Shown here one piece after another: positions 7,768 to 14,579 of a stretch of 17,334 bases of DNA; the stretch's first letter is position 1, and every line of letters begins with the position of its first letter. The notes below the pieces were generated by a model. That model was not told where the DNA came from, searched no databases, and saw only the letters and a list, made by a program, of their open reading frames with translations. Both the position numbers and the translations under genes were made by a program. Origin of the DNA: JAQVWU01 sp964628455 (GTDB lineage: Bacteria > Bacillota > Clostridia > Oscillospirales > CAG-272). The stretch covers positions 1-17,334 of the forward strand of contig CAZVPD010000077.1 of assembly GCA_964628455.1 (NCBI GenBank), in the 5' to 3' direction.

Positions 7768-8690
7768 AATGAATCATTCCCTTTCAGGTTATTAACCGTA
7801 TTTTGTATGTCTTCGAATTTATCGGCGTTGAAAATTCTTACTTCATGCGAAATCCGCCTGATCAGTCCGCTCAGAACCTTCCCGGCTCCAGCTTCGATAA
7901 ATATATCCGCACCGTCCTGAATCATGTTCGATATGGTCTCTTCCCACCTTACGGGTTTTTTGATTTGTTTTGCGATAAGATCAGCTGTATCGCCTGCATA
8001 TGGGCGGGCGCTTACGTTGGAATAAACGGGTATACGGGGAAGAGAAAGATTTATTTTGCGTAATTCATCTGCAAACAAACCCGATGCTTCGCTCATGAAC
8101 GGACTGTGAAAAGCTCCGCTTACGGCAAGTTTGACGGCCTTTCCTCCTTTTTCCTGCACGAGTCGGACAAAATCATCATATTCATCGGGACCGCATGCAA
8201 CGGTTACCTGCCCGTCACAGTTATAATTTGCCGGAAATATGTTTTTGAATCCGGAGGAAATATTTTCAACATCGGTATTTTTAAGTTTTAATACGGCAGT
8301 CATCAAACCCTTGTTTTTCTCCGCGCATGATTGCATATATTCGGCGCGTCTGCAAACAAGGTTAAATCCCGTATCATACGCAAAAACATCTGCATAAGCG
8401 CATGCGGCCAGTTCTCCCAATGAAAAACCTGCGGTCATATCAGCTTTAATACCCATCTCCCCCAGAACGGCCGCACACGCCAGATCAACTGCGTATAAAG
8501 CCGGCTGCGTATTGACCGTCAGGGAAAGTTCGCCGGCGGAACCGTAAAAACACATATCCGATAACCCGGGACGCATTGAATCGGCCATATCAAAAACAGC
8601 TCTTGCAGCAGTGCTGTTATCAAACAGCGATTTGCCCATTCCGCTGTATTGCGCTCCCTGACCGGCAAAAACAAAAGCTATTTTACCCAT
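7761..8690 (-). CDS. fabD: Malonyl-CoA:ACP transacylase FabD
   Basis: FabD moves malonyl from CoA to ACP. The N-terminus I-A-F-V-F-A-G-Q-G-A-Q-Y-S-G-M-G and the nucleophile elbow G-F-S-L-G-E (Ser90) identify it. The catalytic His lies in S-G-A-F-H-S-P-F-M and the C-terminal E-A-G-A-G-K-V-L motif is present. The start is ATG 8688-8690, behind GAAAGGAA at a 7-base spacing, giving 309 residues. The frame stays open 105 bases further upstream, but that part encodes the FabK-like run V-R-C-L-K-N-E-L-S-R, a relic of the decayed fabK. The upstream fabK normally couples to fabD; here the remnant runs to within about 10 bases of this start. Confidence 0.96.
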   Translation of the reverse strand: MGKIAFVFAGQGAQYSGMGKSLFDNSTAARAVFDMADSMRPGLSDMCFYGSAGELSLTVNTQPALYAVDLACAAVLGEMGIKADMTAGFSLGELAACAYADVFAYDTGFNLVCRRAEYMQSCAEKNKGLMTAVLKLKNTDVENISSGFKNIFPANYNCDGQVTVACGPDEYDDFVRLVQEKGGKAVKLAVSGAFHSPFMSEASGLFADELRKINLSLPRIPVYSNVSARPYAGDTADLIAKQIKKPVRWEETISNMIQDGADIFIEAGAGKVLSGLIRRISHEVRIFNADKFEDIQNTVNNLKGNDSLC

Positions 8691-8704
8691 TGTGCAGTTC
8701 CTTT

Positions 8705-9351
8705 CAATAGTAGTCCCGCTTCTGACATTATTTATGGCGCGGGACAACTCGTTTTTCAAACAGCGGACCGGACGAGTAAGCCGTTTCCTGTTCATATAGT
8801 ATCGATTTCTTTTGCGGTCGGAATTCTGTTTTTATGATTCTGATGAATAATGCATTCTCAGAACAGCAAGGAAGCGAGTTCCCGTCTGAATGCCGGCTGC
8901 CCCGGGTATAAAGGCGGCAGCCATACCCCGCCCGATTCCCTGCTTTCGGTTATTGACTGCATCCGCACCGCTTTTAAACCATGCGGCACATGCACACGAA
9001 GAAATGACCGGAATAATTTTAATCTCCGCAGTTTTCCGGGAAGGGATGTATTCCCACGGATTTCCGGCACCTGTTGCCATGACCGGGATTTTTTTCACTG
9101 CTGTCACGGAAACCGCTTCATCTGCGAACGGACTCATGAGCAACACATTGACGCCAACCGGCTTGTCTGTCATATTCCCGCTTTTTTTTCGCACGCAGTT
9201 GAACACCACTGAAATTCATGACGGCAATCATACCGGGTCCTCCGGAATTGGATACCGCAGAGACCCGAATAGCATTTGATACTCATGCCATCCCGCCCGG
9301 TAAAACGGGATATTAGATCCCGGGCAAATCGCAGATTATACTCTTGACTAC
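8705..9351 (-). pseudogene. fabK: Decayed enoyl-ACP reductase II (fabK remnant)
   Basis: FabK is an FMN enzyme that reduces trans-2-enoyl-ACP, and its gene normally sits here between acpP and fabD. Reading the minus strand with frame changes recovers it in order. I-C-D-L-P-G-I, stop, Y-P-V-L-P-G-G-M-A, stop, V-S-N-A covers 9273-9336; the stops are TAA 9313-9315, and TGA 9283-9285 where FabK usually has Trp. A-V-S-N-S-G-G-P-G-M-I follows. A frameshift lies at the eight-T run 9182-9189. D-K-P-V-G-V-N-V-L-L-M-S-P-F and A-T-G-A-G-N-P follow. After G-A-D-A-V about 30 residues are absent, including GGHIG with the catalytic His, before G-R-G-M-A-A-A-F and G-T-R-F. After another frameshift comes I-H-Q-N-H-K-N-R with a third stop, TGA 8792-8794, then V-R-C-L-K-N-E-L-S-R. 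About 80 C-terminal residues are missing. Confidence 0.92.
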
Positions 9352-9371
9352 ACTTTTAAACTGAAGCAGGA

Positions 9372-9709
9372 TTACAGCAAACTGTCGATATATTCGGCAA
9401 GTTTGCCGACAGTCTTTATATCCGAGTTTATCTCGATTGTAACATTGAGCTCGTCTTCAAGTTTCATCATGATTTCGACGATATCAAGAGAATCCAGGTT
9501 GATAGATTCGAATGTGGTATCGGCATTGAAAACTACAACGACATCAAGGAAGGCGATGTGATCGAATGCTTCACGATGGAAGAAATCAAGAGAGACTAGG
9601 AGGCCTATTATGGGCAAAGGACATAGACAGGGAANNNNNNNNNNTTGATGGTATCCTTCTCGATTTCTTTGTATTCTGAAAGAATGGTGATGATTTTTTC
9701 GAGTGTCAT
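9372..9709 (-). CDS. acpP: Acyl carrier protein, interrupted by an assembly join
   Basis: ACP carries the growing chain on a phosphopantetheine arm. The start ATG 9707-9709 follows a GGAGG site at 7 bases and encodes M-T-L-E-K-I-I-T-I-L up to the N gap. The remainder, with the attachment motif L-D-S-L-D-I-V-E, runs from about 9529 to TAA 9372. Between them, 9530-9634 is foreign DNA on the other strand, and 9635-9644 is Ns. Splicing 9649-9709 to 9372-9529 gives 219 bases, exactly 72 codons plus stop, reading D-T-I-N-A-D-T-T-F-E-S across the join with no missing residue. The bases TTGA occur at both edges (9526-9529 and 9645-9648). The true gene is therefore almost certainly intact. It lies 53 bases after fabH. 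Confidence 0.93.
9507..9599 (+). CDS. infB: 3' end of infB (translation initiation factor IF-2), misplaced fragment
   Basis: On the plus strand this frame reads F-E-C-G-I-G-I-E-N-Y-N-D-I-K-E-G-D-V then I-E-C-F-T-M-E-E-I-K-R-D and stops at TAG 9597-9599. This is the conserved C-terminus of IF-2. The first 23 bases coincide with acpP sequence on the opposite strand; the part from 9530 on cannot belong to acpP. Its frequent AAG and GAC codons look less A/T-biased than its neighbours. It may come from elsewhere in the same genome or from another organism in the sample. It is a fragment of at most 30 codons, not a functional gene here. Confidence 0.85.
   Translation, partial: FECGIGIENYNDIKEGDVIECFTMEEIKRD
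9610..9634 (+). CDS. rbfA: 5' end of rbfA (ribosome-binding factor A), misplaced fragment
   Basis: Ten bases after the infB stop an ATG opens M-G-K-G-H-R-Q-G and runs into the N gap. AGGAGG at 9598-9603 lies 6 bases upstream and overlaps the infB stop. rbfA directly follows infB in most bacteria, and its product starts with a short basic segment like this one. Only eight codons are visible, so the call depends on the infB neighbour. Confidence 0.65.
9635..9644. other. Assembly gap (10 Ns) at a chimeric join
   Basis: Ten Ns separate the rbfA fragment from the true 5' part of acpP. Because acpP reads perfectly when 9530-9648 is removed, the gap does not stand for missing acpP sequence. It is a placeholder at a false scaffold join. 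Confidence 0.95.
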
Positions 9710-9753
9710 TTTAAATTCCTCCGATTTTTTTATTGATTTTTTTAATTTATATC

Positions 9754-9778
9754 AAACCGGAGTCATTGACTCCAGTTT
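9754..9778 (-). other. Hairpin overlapping the fabH stop, between fabH and acpP
   Basis: GGAGTC-ATT-GACTCC (9759-9773) forms a 6-pair stem with a 3-base loop, extendable by an AAAC/GTTT arm across one mismatch. It covers the fabH stop codon (9763-9765). On the minus strand the stem is followed by an A-rich tract with no T run, so it is not a standard terminator. It could mark an RNA processing or stability point before acpP. This is inference only. Confidence 0.35.
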
Positions 9779-10725
9779 AAAATACATACCGATGATGTCA
9801 AACCTGCGCCGAAAGCCGAAAACACTATTTTATCATCTTTTTTAAGTAATCCCGCACGATTTATTTCATCAAGCAGCAGCGGAACGCTTGCAGAGGAAGT
9901 GTTGCCGCAGAACTCAAGGTTGTGAGGAAATTTTTCATCGGGCTGCTCAAGTTTCTGTTTTGCCGAATTTATTATGCGCATATTCGCCTGATGGATGATA
10001 AAATACTTTATCTGATCGGGAATCAGCGAATTTTTTTCGAGTATCGCGGAAACATCATGTGTAATCGATTCCACTGCGAATTTATAAATTTCCTGCCCGT
10101 TCATATGCAGGAAAGCCATACTTTTTTCAATCTGCGCAAACGGCGAGTTGTCGGCGGCTCTTCCGACGTAAAGATTTTCGTAACTGCCTTTTATATTCAG
10201 CGATAAATCAATACAATGATCTCCCTCTCCGACGATCACGGCTCCGGCCCCGTCACCGAATAAAATGCATGTTTTACGGTCGGTCCAGTCCGTCATGCGT
10301 GACATCCCCTCTGAGCAGACAATCAGGATAACTGAGGCCTTATGCGATAAGATATAACTGTCGGCCATATCCAGAGCGAAAATAAAACCGGAACAACCCA
10401 TATTGATGTCAAACATATGAAAACAATTTATACCGAGTTTGGCCGACAGCAGGCAGGACATCGAAGGGGATATATAGTCGCCCTGCAGAGTGGAAAATAT
10501 GATCATATCAACATCAGCGGAACTTATGCCCGCATTTTCAATAGCCGCCAGCGATGCTTTCTCAGCCATATCCAGCACCGTTTCATTCGTCATAATGCGC
10601 CGTTCGATGATACCGGTGCGTGTTCTTATCCACTCATCATTTGTATCCAGAAACAAAGCCAGATCATCATTGGTAACGATTTTTTCCGGCAGACAGCTCC
10701 CCGTTCCGCATATCCTGAAACTCAT
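9763..10725 (-). CDS. fabH: 3-oxoacyl-ACP synthase III
   Basis: FabH starts fatty acid synthesis by condensing an acyl-CoA primer with malonyl-ACP. The thiolase-fold triad is complete: Cys111 in D-I-N-M-G-C-S-G-F, His in I-I-H-Q-A-N-M-R-I, and Asn in F-C-G-N-T-S-S-A-S-V-P. The N-terminal T-N-D-E-W-I-R-T-R-T-G-I motif for CoA and ACP binding is present. The length of 320 residues is normal. ATG 10723-10725 follows GGAGA at about 7 bases. It starts 27 bases after the MarR regulator ends and is the first enzyme gene of the operon. Primer preference (acetyl or branched) cannot be read from the sequence with confidence. Confidence 0.97.
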   Translation of the reverse strand: MSFRICGTGSCLPEKIVTNDDLALFLDTNDEWIRTRTGIIERRIMTNETVLDMAEKASLAAIENAGISSADVDMIIFSTLQGDYISPSMSCLLSAKLGINCFHMFDINMGCSGFIFALDMADSYILSHKASVILIVCSEGMSRMTDWTDRKTCILFGDGAGAVIVGEGDHCIDLSLNIKGSYENLYVGRAADNSPFAQIEKSMAFLHMNGQEIYKFAVESITHDVSAILEKNSLIPDQIKYFIIHQANMRIINSAKQKLEQPDEKFPHNLEFCGNTSSASVPLLLDEINRAGLLKKDDKIVFSAFGAGLTSSVCILNWSQ

Positions 10726-10752
10726 TGTTTTATCTCCGTTTTTATTCAGACT

Positions 10753-11214
10753 TTATAATGTTTTTTCAAAAAACAATTTTAATTTTTCTAGCGAACTGAT
10801 CAATATATTGATTTCATCATTCGTAAATATCTGGCACNNNNNNNNNNACAACTCCCGAATCATGCATTCATGAAAATAACGGTGCGCCATATTCATCCGC
10901 CTGCCTTCTTTTGTCAGGGTGATATATACAAGTCTTCCGTCGATTTTTCCTTTGTTTTTTAAAACATATCCTTTTTTTGCCAGTTTTGCAATTGCAACCG
11001 TTATTGTCGGCATTGTTACCGACAGATACTGGGCGATATCGCCTATTGTGCGGCCCTCTTCGCCGTTTTTACCGATTGATTCGAGGATATGGAATTCGGT
11101 AATCGAGAGGTTGTTTGCTCCAGTCATCCTTAACGTTTTTTCTTCGACTTTATTCACACTGTCATAAGTCGCGACAAGCAGTTCGTTAAGAATACTTGAT
11201 TTATTATGTTCCAT
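10753..11214 (-). CDS. MarR-family regulator of fatty acid synthesis (FabT-like), crossed by a gap
   Basis: This protein of about 153 residues has a winged helix-turn-helix: L-S-I-T-E-F-H-I-L, then D-I-A-Q-Y-L-S-V-T-M-P-T-I-T-V-A-I as recognition region, then the wing with D-G-R-L-V-Y-I-T-L-T-K-E-G. A MarR gene directly upstream of fabH is the hallmark of FabT in Firmicutes, which represses the fab operon when bound to acyl-ACP. An operator-like palindrome lies at its promoter, so autoregulation is likely. Ten Ns at 10838-10847 fall in the dimerisation helices. The frame is kept across them, but the spacing to F-T-N-D-E looks a few residues longer than usual, so the true gap length is uncertain. 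ATG 11212-11214 follows AGGA. Confidence 0.88.
   Translation of the reverse strand: MEHNKSSILNELLVATYDSVNKVEEKTLRMTGANNLSITEFHILESIGKNGEEGRTIGDIAQYLSVTMPTITVAIAKLAKKGYVLKNKGKIDGRLVYITLTKEGRRMNMAHRYFHECMIRELXXXXCQIFTNDEINILISSLEKLKLFFEKTL
10838..10847. other. Assembly gap (10 Ns) inside the MarR gene
   Basis: Ten unknown bases interrupt the regulator's C-terminal helical region. The same length as the other gap suggests a fixed placeholder and not a measured distance. Confidence 0.95.
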
Positions 11215-11257
11215 AAAATTCCTGTCCCTTTAATAGCAATGATCCGGTCCGAGACTG

Positions 11258-11270
11258 TTAGTTTTACTAA
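11258..11270. promoter_or_regulatory. Candidate FabT/MarR operator
   Basis: TTAGT-TTT-ACTAA is an inverted repeat with 5-base arms and a 3-base centre. It starts 8 bases downstream of the -10 box of the fab-operon promoter, about 44 bases before the MarR start codon, so a bound dimer would cover or abut the transcription start. FabT-type sites are short AT-rich palindromes, some containing TAGTTT. The match is partial, so the assignment rests mainly on position. Confidence 0.5.
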
Positions 11271-11278
11271 GTAAATAT

Positions 11279-11307
11279 ATAATACTATATCGGCTTATTT
11301 TTTACAA
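11279..11307 (-). promoter_or_regulatory. Promoter of the MarR-fab-acc operon
   Basis: On the minus strand the -35 box TTGTAA (11302-11307) and -10 box TATTAT (11279-11284) are separated by 17 bases. Transcription would begin near 11272, giving a leader of about 58 nt. No other convincing promoter was seen between here and DegV, so the whole set is probably one transcript, though I did not exclude internal starts. Confidence 0.7.
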
Positions 11308-11388
11308 GGGATTTTACATATATATATTTGTTAATATTATTTGAACATTTTTTATGAAAATTTACATTCCTGCCGGGATGCAATAATA

Positions 11389-11416
11389 TTGACAATTCAT
11401 TTATTTAATATATAAT
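11389..11416 (+). promoter_or_regulatory. Promoter of the flavodiiron protein gene
   Basis: TTGACA (11389-11394) and TATAAT (11411-11416) are both exact consensus boxes, 16 bases apart. Transcription would start near 11423, leaving a leader of about 150 nt before ATG 11576. The leader contains a small hairpin, GATTTT-TCGG-AAAATC at 11437-11452. I recognise no riboswitch in it. Nothing else gene-like is seen in 11215-11575. Confidence 0.8.
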
Positions 11417-11575
11417 TATATTAGGAACATAAAACCGATTTTTCGGAAAATCCTTTATACGGATAGGATTCGGAATTCTTCTTTATATTTTTAACAAATC
11501 ACGTATTCAATGGGTTCTTGGGTCATGCGGATGATCTGCATATCGGTATATTATTAAATGAAAAGGCGGGCGGTT

Positions 11576-12784
11576 ATGAAAACCTTGAAATTGAAGTCTG
11601 ACATATATTACACGGGTGTTACCGACAGGAATTTAAAAACTTTTGATATTATCATGCAGACGGAATTCGGAACAAGCTATAATGCTTATGTTATAACAGG
11701 CAGTGAAAAAACGGCCCTAGTAGATACGGTCAAATCACGTTTTTGCGATGAATATTTGAAAAATATCGAAAGCATCCTGCCCGTTTCAAAAATCGATTAT
11801 ATCGTCGTAAACCATACCGAACCGGACCATGCCGGCTGCATAGGACGTCTGCTTGCTTTAAACGAAAACATAACCGTGGTAGGTTCCATGGGTGCCGTAG
11901 GGTTTCTCAAACAGATTGTCAACAGGGATTTTAAAAGTATAACGGTAAAAGAAAACGATACGATCTCACTCGGCAATAAAACATTGAAATTTATGATTTT
12001 GCCGAACCTGCACTGGCCGGATACGATGTTTACTTACATCCCGGAAGATAAAACGATTTTTACCTGTGATTCATTCGGTGCGCATTATTCACATGACGGA
12101 GTCCTCAGAAGTACGCTGACTGACGAAGCGGGGTATCTCAAAGCTCTGAAATATTACTTCGACTGCATTATAGCGCCCTTTAAACAGCCCTATATGAAAG
12201 CGGCGCTTGATAGAATACATGGTCTTGATTTTGATCTGATCTGTACGGGACACGGTCCTGTGCTGGACAGTCACATACCCGAAATGATCGGATTCTACGA
12301 AGAGTGGTGCAAAAAGCGTGTAAACGATAAACCCACTGTGGTGATCGGTTATGTCAGCGCCTATGGATATACAAAAATTCTGGCTGATGCAATAATCGGC
12401 GGTATCACGGAAAGCGGTGAAGTGCAGACCAGGCTTTATAATCTGGAAACGGCTGATTTCGCAGAAATAATTTCCGAAGCCGAAGCTGCGGACGGACTTC
12501 TGCTCGGAAGCCCGACGATTTTAGGGGATGCTGTCGCTCCCGTATATACTCTCACCCTTTCGATGTTCAAACAGGTATTCAAAGGCAAACTCGCAAGTGC
12601 TTTCGGCAGTTACGGCTGGAGCGGTGAAGCAGTCAATCATTTGACCGAACGTCTGAACCAGATTAAGTTCGACACGGTCGAAGGATTTAAAGTCCGTTTT
12701 ATGCCCGGAGACGCCGATATTGCCGCCGCCCGGGAATTCGGAAAAAACTTCGCATCTAAAATCATGCTGCGGAAAAATTCCTGA
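11576..12784 (+). CDS. Flavodiiron protein (FprA-type A flavoprotein, O2/NO reductase)
   Basis: Flavodiiron proteins reduce O2 to water and/or NO to N2O in the cytoplasm of anaerobes, usually taking electrons from rubredoxin. The N-terminal metallo-beta-lactamase domain keeps the diiron ligands: His80, Glu82, Asp84 and His85 in N-H-T-E-P-D-H, His in N-L-H-W-P-D-T-M, Asp in F-T-C-D-S-F-G, and His in C-T-G-H-G-P-V. The C-terminal flavodoxin domain begins near V-I-G-Y-V-S-A-Y-G-Y-T and has L-L-G-S-P-T for FMN. There is no fused rubredoxin or flavin reductase domain. I choose ATG 11576 (402 residues) because AAAAGG lies upstream at about 9 bases. The in-frame ATG at 11558 has no ribosome binding site. 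It is a single-gene unit with its own promoter. Confidence 0.94.
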   Translation: MKTLKLKSDIYYTGVTDRNLKTFDIIMQTEFGTSYNAYVITGSEKTALVDTVKSRFCDEYLKNIESILPVSKIDYIVVNHTEPDHAGCIGRLLALNENITVVGSMGAVGFLKQIVNRDFKSITVKENDTISLGNKTLKFMILPNLHWPDTMFTYIPEDKTIFTCDSFGAHYSHDGVLRSTLTDEAGYLKALKYYFDCIIAPFKQPYMKAALDRIHGLDFDLICTGHGPVLDSHIPEMIGFYEEWCKKRVNDKPTVVIGYVSAYGYTKILADAIIGGITESGEVQTRLYNLETADFAEIISEAEAADGLLLGSPTILGDAVAPVYTLTLSMFKQVFKGKLASAFGSYGWSGEAVNHLTERLNQIKFDTVEGFKVRFMPGDADIAAAREFGKNFASKIMLRKNS

Positions 12785-12800
12785 AAATCCGGCCGGATTT
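12785..12800. repeat. 16-base perfect palindrome
   Basis: AAATCCGGCCGGATTT begins just after the flavodiiron stop codon (12782-12784) and equals its own reverse complement. It may pair only as a tight hairpin or act as a protein site. Function unknown. Confidence 0.6.
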
Positions 12801-12830
12801 CCGGATCTGCCGAATAACCGCGGTAAATCC

Positions 12831-12873
12831 TCAGGGGCTGTAAAACGATTCTGTTTCGTTTTACAGCCCCTGA
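12831..12873. terminator. Strong hairpin between convergent flavodiiron and groEL genes
   Basis: The arms 12831-12847 and 12857-12873 pair perfectly over 17 bases around a 9-base loop. It lies between two convergent genes, where a shared terminator is expected. Neither side has a proper T run directly after the stem: the plus side reads CAACAGTTTATTTATTT and the minus side GGATTTACC. It is therefore not a textbook rho-independent terminator, but a bidirectional terminator or 3'-end stabiliser is the likeliest role. Confidence 0.6.
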
Positions 12874-12907
12874 CAACAGTTTATTTATTTGCTTTCCGGC
12901 AGGCCGG

Positions 12908-14548
12908 TCAATACATTCCGCCCATACCGCCGTCCATACCGCCGCCGGGCGCGGCAACAGGTGCCGGGGGTTCTTTCTTGTCAGCGACCAGCGCTTCGGT
13001 GGTGAGAACAATGGCTGCGATGGACGCGGCATTCTGCAATGCGCTGCGCGTTACCTTTGTCGGGTCCACGATCCCCGCGTCAACCATGTCGCAGTATACT
13101 TCTTTCGCGGCGTCAAAGCCGTAACCGAGTTTTTCGGATGTCTTTACTTTGTCGACGACTACCGAACCTTCAAAACCCGCATTCTCGGCAATCTGGCGCA
13201 GCGGTTCTTCAAGAGCACGGACAACAAGACGCACGCCTGTTTTTTCGTCGCCTTCCGTTGTTTCGATAAGTTTGGCAACGTCGCTTATAACATTGATGTA
13301 TGCGATTCCGCCTCCGGGAACAATTCCTTCCTGAACAGCAGCTTTGGTTGCGTTAAGCGCGTCTTCGATACGGAGTTTTTTATCCTTCATTTCGGTTTCC
13401 GTAGCTGCACCGACTTTGATGACGGCTACGCCGCCGGATAATTTAGCAAGTCTTTCCTGAAGTTTTTCACGGTCGAAGTCGGACGTCGTGGTTTCGATAC
13501 CGGTTTTGATCTGATTGATTCTACCTTTGATATCTTCGGGATGGCCTTCACCGCCGACGATGATTGTATTTTCTTTGTTGACTTTGATCTGACGCGCGCG
13601 TCCGAGCTGATTGAGTTTGGTTTCCTTGAGTTCCAGACCGAGTTCGTCGGAGATGACGTCACCGCCGGTCAGAGCAGCGATATCGCGGAGCATTTCTTTA
13701 CGGCGGTCACCGAATCCCGGAGCTTTGACGGCAACGCAGACAAATGTGCCGCGAAGTTTATTGAGAACCAGTGTTGTAAGCGCTTCGCCTTCAACGTCTT
13801 CGGCTATGATAAGCAGCTTTCTGCCGGCCTGAACAACCTGTTCAAGAAGAGGCAGTATATCCTGAATGTTCGATATTTTCTTTTCTGTGATCAAAACAAG
13901 GGCGTCGTCGATAACAGCTTCCATTTTATCCGTATCTGTTGCCATATAAGGCGAAATATAACCGCGGTCAAACTGCATTCCTTCAACCACTTCACAATAC
14001 GTGTCGGCCGATTTTGATTCTTCGACTGTGATGACGCCGTCGGAGGTTACTTTCTCCATAGCATCCGCTATAAGAGTTCCTATAACTTCGTCTGAAGCCG
14101 AGATTGTGCCTACACGCGTAATATCGGCTGAACCGTTGACTTTCTTTGAATGGGCTATAAGGCTTTCTACGGCTTTGTCAACCGCTTTGTTGATACCGCG
14201 GCGAAGCACCATGGGATTTGCACCGGCTGTGACATTCTTCATTCCTTCACGGATGAGAATCTGAGCAAGCAGCGTGGCGGTTGTGGTTCCGTCTCCGGCT
14301 GCGTCGTTTGTTTTTGTGGCAACTTCCTTGATGAGCTGAGCGCCCATGTTCTCCATGGCATCCGCAAGTTCGATTTCTTTTGCTATGGTAACGCCGTCAT
14401 TGACGATCATCGGAGCACCGTATTTTTTATCGAGAACGACGTTTCTGCCTTTGGGTCCCAAAGTTATTTTAACAGTATCGGCAAGCTTGTCAACACCGCG
14501 CAGAAGTGCGTTTCTGGCATCAATGCCGTATATTAATTCTTTTGCCAT
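12908..14548 (-). CDS. groEL: Chaperonin GroEL (60 kDa)
   Basis: GroEL forms the double-ring folding chamber and is capped by GroES. The 546-residue length is standard. The nucleotide-binding sequences L-G-P-K-G-R-N (30-36) and G-D-G-T-T-T (85-90), Asp51 in N-D-G-V-T-I, and V-P-G-G-G (following A-A-V-Q-E-G-I) are intact. The C-terminus ends in the G-G-M repeat tail G-G-G-M-D-G-G-M-G-G-M-Y. ATG 14546-14548 follows GGAGG at about 9 bases. It lies 31 bases after groES and shares its promoter and CIRCE. Confidence 0.99.
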   Translation of the reverse strand: MAKELIYGIDARNALLRGVDKLADTVKITLGPKGRNVVLDKKYGAPMIVNDGVTIAKEIELADAMENMGAQLIKEVATKTNDAAGDGTTTATLLAQILIREGMKNVTAGANPMVLRRGINKAVDKAVESLIAHSKKVNGSADITRVGTISASDEVIGTLIADAMEKVTSDGVITVEESKSADTYCEVVEGMQFDRGYISPYMATDTDKMEAVIDDALVLITEKKISNIQDILPLLEQVVQAGRKLLIIAEDVEGEALTTLVLNKLRGTFVCVAVKAPGFGDRRKEMLRDIAALTGGDVISDELGLELKETKLNQLGRARQIKVNKENTIIVGGEGHPEDIKGRINQIKTGIETTTSDFDREKLQERLAKLSGGVAVIKVGAATETEMKDKKLRIEDALNATKAAVQEGIVPGGGIAYINVISDVAKLIETTEGDEKTGVRLVVRALEEPLRQIAENAGFEGSVVVDKVKTSEKLGYGFDAAKEVYCDMVDAGIVDPTKVTRSALQNAASIAAIVLTTEALVADKKEPPAPVAAPGGGMDGGMGGMY

Positions 14549-14579
14549 AATTTAAATCCTCCGTATAATATTATTTTTA

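Noticed and set aside
8691..8795. N-terminal extension of FabD by 35 residues.
   Set aside because: The extension carries a FabK C-terminal motif and there is a better ATG with a ribosome binding site at 8688-8690.
8832..9209. A 125-residue open frame on the minus strand that could be called a hypothetical protein.
   Set aside because: It is the middle section of the fabK remnant, with FabK sequence continuing in other frames on both sides.
8850..9279. Long plus-strand open frames opposite the region between acpP and fabD.
   Set aside because: They lack ribosome binding sites and recognisable motifs and are antisense to the fabK remnant.
9372..9617. An 81-residue open frame taken as a complete ACP with N-terminus M-P-I-I-G-L-L-V.
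   Set aside because: Its first 30 or so residues are antisense to the infB/rbfA fragment. The real ACP start is ATG 9707-9709 behind GGAGG.
9754..9778. Terminator between fabH and acpP.
   Set aside because: No T run follows on the minus strand, and acpP must be transcribed with the operon.
13541..14017. A 158-residue plus-strand frame inside groEL.
   Set aside because: It is an antisense shadow of the highly conserved groEL coding sequence.
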